Source: Candidatus Nanohaloarchaea archaeon
GTDB taxonomy: Archaea; Nanohalarchaeota; Nanosalinia; Nanosalinales; Nanosalinaceae
Assembly: GCA_014297435.1 (NCBI GenBank)
Contig: JACOQA010000003.1
Coordinates: 124,001 to 188,000 of the forward strand
Reading direction: 5' to 3'
Length of the DNA: 64,000 nucleotides
Shown: positions 58,932-64,000 of the stretch, piece after piece
Layout of the letters: each line of letters starts with the position of its first letter
Numbering within the stretch: the first letter of the stretch is position 1
Program-made: the position numbers and the translations under genes
Notes under the pieces: model-generated
The model's input: only the letters and a program-made list of their open reading frames with translations
Told to the model about the DNA's origin: nothing
Databases searched by the model: none

Positions 58932-59530
58932 TGGATGTCGTGACCTCTTTCCCGGTCACGCTGCCTAAGTGCCTCGTCCACTGATTTATCTTCGTGCTCT
59001 TCCGCCGAGTCAATTATGTCGCGTACTCTTTCGTTTCCAGAGTATTCGGGTCTTAGGTCGCCTCTAAACAGGTCTTCGAGGTCGTCCCATTTCTCCTTGT
59101 GGATCATCTCCTGTACATCCTCTCTTTTCAGCATGTCTACAACCTCTTCCCGATCCATCTCTTCTAGGTCCTGAACGATTCCTTGGTCCTCCATAAGGTT
59201 CTGTTTCCTTTTTACAGCGATCAGTCCGTTTACTACTCTGAGTGCGTCCATCATCTGGGCGTGTTCGTTGTGGTAGATCGCCATCTCGTCTTCAATAGAT
59301 GCAATCTCTTCGGCCAGTTCTTCTTCAAGAAGATCGTCGTCCGTCCCTCTTAATCTTTCGAATTTTCTTCTTCTTTTCTCAGCCAGACCTTCATGCTTGT
59401 CTCTTTTTAGTTCCATGTCGGCACGGATCTCTGATTTTTCTTCCATAAGTTCGTCGAGATCCATGTGCTCGATTTTTACAGCATCATCCTGCGTAAATCT
59501 GTCGATTATACCGCTTAATACAGCTACCAT
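58928..59530 (-). CDS. Helical/coiled-coil hypothetical protein
   Basis: 200 aa charged helical ORF. Confidence 0.5.
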   Translation of the reverse strand: MVAVLSGIIDRFTQDDAVKIEHMDLDELMEEKSEIRADMELKRDKHEGLAEKRRRKFERLRGTDDDLLEEELAEEIASIEDEMAIYHNEHAQMMDALRVVNGLIAVKRKQNLMEDQGIVQDLEEMDREEVVDMLKREDVQEMIHKEKWDDLEDLFRGDLRPEYSGNERVRDIIDSAEEHEDKSVDEALRQRDRERGHDIH

Positions 59531-59562
59531 ATACCAATATTGAATATTTTGAACTAAATAGG

Positions 59563-59904
59563 TTAACTATAGTTCTGCCTGAAAGCATTCCAGCGATACC
59601 TGAGGGTCTTGAAACATTCCTTCGCGGGATCACCCTGCTCAAAGAACATCCTCTTCCAACCACTCTCCGTCTCAACCTTTATGTTGGGAAACATGGACTC
59701 AGGCTGGAATTCCAACGATTCAATCTTCGAGAAATGTAGTTTGTCCACAAGTTCATCAGAATCGAAGTTCTCTTCTATACGTTCCCAGTCCTGATTCTGA
59801 TTCCTGTCTCTTTCGACATGTTCGGTCGAGACTGCTACCTCTCCAAGCTCGGAGTCGAACTCATCATGCTCCATAACAGTATTTTTGAAACAATTACTTT
59901 TCAA
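59563..59904 (-). CDS. Hypothetical protein
   Basis: 113 aa ORF. Confidence 0.5.
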   Translation of the reverse strand: MKSNCFKNTVMEHDEFDSELGEVAVSTEHVERDRNQNQDWERIEENFDSDELVDKLHFSKIESLEFQPESMFPNIKVETESGWKRMFFEQGDPAKECFKTLRYRWNAFRQNYS

Positions 59905-59915
59905 CTGTACGCCAA

Positions 59916-60614
59916 TTATTCTCCTTCGTAACTCCCTTCCTGTCTACGGAAAGGTTCCTCGTCCATCTCCTCTCTTACATGTGCAACTATTCCAGGAGTT
60001 CTCGCGATAATAAAGATTCCTTTTCCAAGCCTCCAATCCCAGCCGATCTCAGACATGACAGCGGCTATAGCGCCGTCCACATTCAGAACCAGGTCGACCT
60101 TTTTGTCTGCAAGCTCTTGCTTCAATTCCAGCATATTCTCAATACTTTCGCCGTCAAAACCGTTTTCACGTGCTTTCTCCAGTATTTTCTGGGCTCTCGG
60201 ATCTTCTTCCTCGTAGACCTTGTGTCCTAAGCCAGGAACTCTTTCACCCTCTTCAAGCTTTTCCTCAACTATTTTTTCCGCAGACTTCGAAGACTGAACC
60301 AGTTTCATCGCCTCCTCGATCGCCCCGCCATGAGAGTCGCCTAAAGCAAGTATTCCGGCAGCTACCGAAGCATTCATCGAGTTCCCGCCGCTCTGAACCG
60401 TTCTAGCTGAAACAGTTGAAGGATTTCCAACACCATGGTCGATTGAGCTTGAAAGGACTGTATTGAATACTTCAGATTCCTCATCTGTAGGCCTCTCACC
60501 TTTCAGTATCAGGTAAATTGCATCGGAGAAACCCATCTCCATGACCTCCTCGAGTTTCTTTCCTCTTACTACAGCTTCTTCTCCCGACGATGAGATTTCT
60601 GTCTCCCAGTCCAT
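59916..60614 (-). CDS. Citryl-CoA lyase-type citrate synthase-like protein
   Basis: DHGVGNPSTVSARTVQSGGNSMNASVAAGILALGDSHGGAIEEAMKLV; ARTPGIVAHVREE; 232 aa. Confidence 0.82.
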   Translation of the reverse strand: MDWETEISSSGEEAVVRGKKLEEVMEMGFSDAIYLILKGERPTDEESEVFNTVLSSSIDHGVGNPSTVSARTVQSGGNSMNASVAAGILALGDSHGGAIEEAMKLVQSSKSAEKIVEEKLEEGERVPGLGHKVYEEEDPRAQKILEKARENGFDGESIENMLELKQELADKKVDLVLNVDGAIAAVMSEIGWDWRLGKGIFIIARTPGIVAHVREEMDEEPFRRQEGSYEGE

Positions 60615-60641
60615 ACATAGTATTCAAAGCCATCAAAATAA

Positions 60642-61241
60642 ATGAGTAGGGACGAAAACACGCTCATGAAACTGAAACTTGTACTAGCTCTGGCGGTAGT
60701 TGCCTCCGGATGTATAGGATCAACGACATATACTTCGGAACAGGCATCAAACGCATTACCTGAACTAGAAGACTTGAGATCATCAAGTTTCCACAGCCAG
60801 CTCGAAGATGGAAACCAGTACTCCTTAACTACGAATAATCAGGAAGAAAGAAAGACTGTCGAGAAAGAGAATCATACGATGTTCACAAGGCAGTTCATGA
60901 TAATGCCAGAGAGCTCAAATATCCCTGTTGTAGAAAGTTCTGCACCTATAATTATCATAGGAAGCGTATACCATTTTAACGATACAAGCTCAGCAAAGCA
61001 GAACTACGACAAAGCAGTCTTCCAGAAGAAGGATGTTATTGCAGACGAAATCTGGCAGATAGAAAACAGGAGCTTCGGACGCGTGGCCAAGATAAATGTT
61101 TCTTCAGGGTCCAAGCTTACTGAGGTAACCTCTAGGGAACAAAACGTTTACCTACAAGCAAGTACCGCCAATATCGAAGAATTCAAGGTTGATGAAGCCC
61201 GTGAAATCCTCAAGAGAATGCGGGAGAAACTGAAATCATAG
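60642..61241 (+). CDS. Predicted lipoprotein
   Basis: LVLALAVVASGCIGST lipobox. Confidence 0.6.
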   Translation: MSRDENTLMKLKLVLALAVVASGCIGSTTYTSEQASNALPELEDLRSSSFHSQLEDGNQYSLTTNNQEERKTVEKENHTMFTRQFMIMPESSNIPVVESSAPIIIIGSVYHFNDTSSAKQNYDKAVFQKKDVIADEIWQIENRSFGRVAKINVSSGSKLTEVTSREQNVYLQASTANIEEFKVDEAREILKRMREKLKS

Positions 61242-62126
61242 GATCTGCTTAAGTCTGTTCCCTATCTCGTGGTGTACCTCAACTACTTCCGCACCTGCAT
61301 CTCTCAAGGCTTTCTTCTTCCCGGAAGGCGTTCCCCTGTCACCTCTTATTATTGCTCCTGCGTGGCCGTACTTCTTTTCCGGCATCGACTCCGTAAACTG
61401 TCCGGCAATAAAACCGACTAAAGGCTTCGAGAAACCACCTTTTCTGACCAGTTCGGCAGCTTTCTCCTCGTAAGTTCCGCCAAGCTCGCCGTACATCACT
61501 ACTGCATCGGTCTGACTGTCCTCTTCGAACATTTCAAGAGCTTCACTGTAGCTTGTGCCACAGAGAACATCACCGCCTATCGCCACGGCAGTAGAAACCC
61601 CGAAACCGGCCTGTCTCAAGACCCATGCTGTCTCTGTAGTCATACCGCCGCTTTTGGAGACTAAACCGATTCTGCCTTTCTTGAAAACTTTTTCAGGGTT
61701 TGATCCTCCGATAGGTCCGATCTTGGTCTTTCCAGGAGATATTATGCCGACAGATGTAGGTCCGACCACGCGAACATTATTTCTTGAAGCCTTTCTGTAG
61801 ATTTCGTAGGAGTCCTTTGTTGGAATCCTTTCTGTAACGATATTCAGGAGCTCTAAGCCGTTTTCGATAGCTTCGAAAGCTGCATCCTTAGCGGCAAAAG
61901 GCGGAACATAGATTAGAGAGGTATTGATCTCCGGGTGGTTTTCAAGAGCTTGTTTTACAGTATTATAGACCGGGACTCCAGCCGCTTCCTCACCTTTCTT
62001 TCCCGGAGTGACTCCTGCCACCACCTCAGTTCCGTACTCTATCATCTCTGGAACTTTCTCGGATGCTTCTCTACCCGTAATTCCCTGGACAAGAACTTTG
62101 GTATCTTCATCTACTAGTATAGACAT
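61236..62126 (-). CDS. SucD-like CoA-ligase alpha subunit (citryl-CoA synthetase/ACL-type candidate)
   Basis: VLVQGITGREA, VSKSGGMTTETAW, VAIGGDVLCGTSY, KYGHAGAIIRG (phosphohistidine loop). Confidence 0.88.
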   Translation of the reverse strand: MSILVDEDTKVLVQGITGREASEKVPEMIEYGTEVVAGVTPGKKGEEAAGVPVYNTVKQALENHPEINTSLIYVPPFAAKDAAFEAIENGLELLNIVTERIPTKDSYEIYRKASRNNVRVVGPTSVGIISPGKTKIGPIGGSNPEKVFKKGRIGLVSKSGGMTTETAWVLRQAGFGVSTAVAIGGDVLCGTSYSEALEMFEEDSQTDAVVMYGELGGTYEEKAAELVRKGGFSKPLVGFIAGQFTESMPEKKYGHAGAIIRGDRGTPSGKKKALRDAGAEVVEVHHEIGNRLKQIL

Positions 62127-62751
62127 TTCTATTCACCTTCTCCGCTATTCTTTGGACCTCGAGACCCCCAATTTTCTCGTAATCTTCGTTCTTTCCGAAT
62201 ACTTTGTACTGCTCTACAAGAACAAAGCTCATTCCGACTTTGCGGCACGCCGGATCTCTTTCTAGGTTGTTCCCGAAGTAGACAAACTTACCTGGTCCGG
62301 AATCTCTTTTTTCGACAAAAGCCTCAAAGATCTCGGTTTCAGGCTTCTCCACACCAACTTCTTCAGATACAACCAGTCCTTTGTATGGAACTTCGTGAGA
62401 TTCGAGTTGATCTCTGAACCATTCTTTGCCTTTCTGCGAGTTGTCGCTGATAAAACCAATTTTACCGAACTTTTCCGAGCATTTTCTAAGGAACTTGAAG
62501 ACACCTTTCTTCTCCATAAAATGCTTCTCTCTTTCTTCATACCTCTTAACGACTTCTTCAGGGTCGGTGCCGCTTAAACCGTGTTTTTCCATGTATCTCT
62601 CGACGTGAGACGGATTGTATATTCTGAAATTGTTTACATTGAAATGTGGAACCTCTTCGCCGTTCTCCCTGAAAACATCATCAATTAACTCATTCTGGAG
62701 TTTTGATGAAGGTATCAATGTATCTCCAATATCGAAGACTGGTGTTTTCAT
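62107..62751 (-). CDS. HAD-superfamily hydrolase
   Basis: VFDIGDTLIPSS, IGFISDNSQKGKEW, EKPETEIFEAF, FGNNLERDPACRKVGMSFVLV. Confidence 0.82.
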   Translation of the reverse strand: MKTPVFDIGDTLIPSSKLQNELIDDVFRENGEEVPHFNVNNFRIYNPSHVERYMEKHGLSGTDPEEVVKRYEEREKHFMEKKGVFKFLRKCSEKFGKIGFISDNSQKGKEWFRDQLESHEVPYKGLVVSEEVGVEKPETEIFEAFVEKRDSGPGKFVYFGNNLERDPACRKVGMSFVLVEQYKVFGKNEDYEKIGGLEVQRIAEKVNRNVYTSR

Positions 62752-63935
62752 TCCCCAACCATCTCCATCAAAGTCTCCGCAGTTTTAGTCATCGGAGTAT
62801 CGTTCCTAAACAGCTTCATATTCAGTCCTAACTCTTCTCTTGTTTCTCTCAGGAGTTCGAAGGCTTCATCGGCTTGAGGACCATCACGCCTTACCACAAT
62901 CGGGTAATCCGGTTTTTCCTCTCTAACAGCTTTGCAGAAACCTTTCATTGTCCTTAATATGTTTGTATTATTCGCCGTCCCTCCAACATGCCAGAGACCG
63001 TTGAGATCTTTCGACATTACAATTTTTGAAAGCCTGTAAACTTTTTCTGAAGGAGGATTTCCACCGTACTCAGTGTAGTTCGCCGGAGAACCGCCGTATT
63101 CGATCAGTGCATCCATGTTAGTAAGTGAGGCGCCGCCACCACACAAAAGCATTCCTATATTCCCTTCCAGCTCTGTATATTTTCCTGCTATCCCTCTGTG
63201 ATCATTTTCATCTATCTTCTTCGCTTTCTTCTCTCTTTCAGTCTTCTTCCTTCCCATGTCAGACCGGTCTGGAAAGCTTCTTTCTCTCCTGTAGCCGGCA
63301 TCGTCATCAAGATCAATCATAGCATCGAGCACGACTAGACCTTCTCCAGTTTTGGCTAGCGGGTTGATTTCGATCATCCTGGCATCTTGCTCGAGAAATG
63401 CTTTGTAGATCTTTGAGAGCGTTGAACCTAGCTCCACAATATCTTCTAGTGCCGTATTTTCTCCGATAAACTGTCTGAATTCGTGGGGCATACCTTCTTC
63501 GATAACAAGTTTTTCGACCTCTCTATCCTCGATACCTGAGCCTCCGGAGTCGGAGAAAAGCATTACCGGAGATCTTGTATCCGTATCGTAGAGAAAAGCT
63601 ACGTAGTATTCTTTAGAAAAATCTAATTTGTTTTCAATAAGCACTTCTTCTACTTTCTGGTCGTTAACCTTGTTCCCTTCCATTTCTTCGGCGATATTTT
63701 CTGCTTTTTCCCGCGTATCAGCGAAACGGATACCGCCATCATCTTTCCTGTCCTTCGCAAGCACCTGAGCCTTTACAACAAACTCTCCGCTCTTTTTCCC
63801 CGGAGTTCTGAGACCGTAGTCTTCAAGAACTTTTTTGGCCTCGTGCTCGTAAAGCTTCACAGCCCAAGGATTATCGGAGAGGTTTAAACCTTTGACCCAG
63901 AGAAAAGCAACAGGTTCTAAACTCCCCTCCCACAA
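62748..63935 (-). CDS. ATP-grasp CoA-ligase beta subunit of ATP-citrate lyase / citryl-CoA synthetase type
   Basis: CGGGASLTNMDALIEYGGSPANYTEYGGNP, GGTANNTNILRTMKGFCKAV, VVRRDGPQADEAFELL, FRNDTPMTKTAETL. Confidence 0.85.
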   Translation of the reverse strand: MWEGSLEPVAFLWVKGLNLSDNPWAVKLYEHEAKKVLEDYGLRTPGKKSGEFVVKAQVLAKDRKDDGGIRFADTREKAENIAEEMEGNKVNDQKVEEVLIENKLDFSKEYYVAFLYDTDTRSPVMLFSDSGGSGIEDREVEKLVIEEGMPHEFRQFIGENTALEDIVELGSTLSKIYKAFLEQDARMIEINPLAKTGEGLVVLDAMIDLDDDAGYRRERSFPDRSDMGRKKTEREKKAKKIDENDHRGIAGKYTELEGNIGMLLCGGGASLTNMDALIEYGGSPANYTEYGGNPPSEKVYRLSKIVMSKDLNGLWHVGGTANNTNILRTMKGFCKAVREEKPDYPIVVRRDGPQADEAFELLRETREELGLNMKLFRNDTPMTKTAETLMEMVGE

Positions 63936-64000
63936 AGATTCAGTATGGTATATACGGGACGAGGTGACAGGGGTAGAACAGATCTATCATCTGGTGAAAG

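Overview
The window looks like chromosomal DNA from a small-genome, halophile-type archaeon. A nanohaloarchaeote/DPANN-like host is my inference, based on very acidic proteins, archaeal r-protein operons, archease/RtcB and archaeal tRNAs. (1) About 1-8.6 kb is an AT-rich integrated element. It has a winged-helix protein, an intergenic array of AAAACCTTAA motifs, a virion-like cassette (4-TM protein, two secreted spike-like proteins, two small membrane proteins, P-loop NTPase) and a convergent tyrosine integrase. The gene order matches pleolipoviruses, so I call it a pleolipovirus-like provirus. (2) About 9-12.9 kb carries cmk, archease and RtcB. (3) About 13-34.5 kb is the S10/spc ribosomal-protein supercluster with secY, split after sui1 by GNAT genes, a phosphatase, an isolated reverse-strand 5S rRNA, APH and other genes. 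(4) About 34.5-41 kb has a Cbf5/TruB-family gene, tandem HD proteins, an antiporter, an SDR and tRNA genes. (5) About 41.2-47.8 kb is a second integrase-bearing island beside a tRNA-Gln(UUG) gene that appears to carry two introns. (6) About 47.9-53.4 kb carries S13/S4/S11/rpoD and L18e/L13/S9/rpoN. (7) Two coiled-coil paralogs (316 and 1052 aa) share N- and C-terminal domains. (8) About 59.9-63.9 kb encodes three proteins that together match the parts of ATP-citrate lyase. All assignments come from reading motifs; no database search was run.
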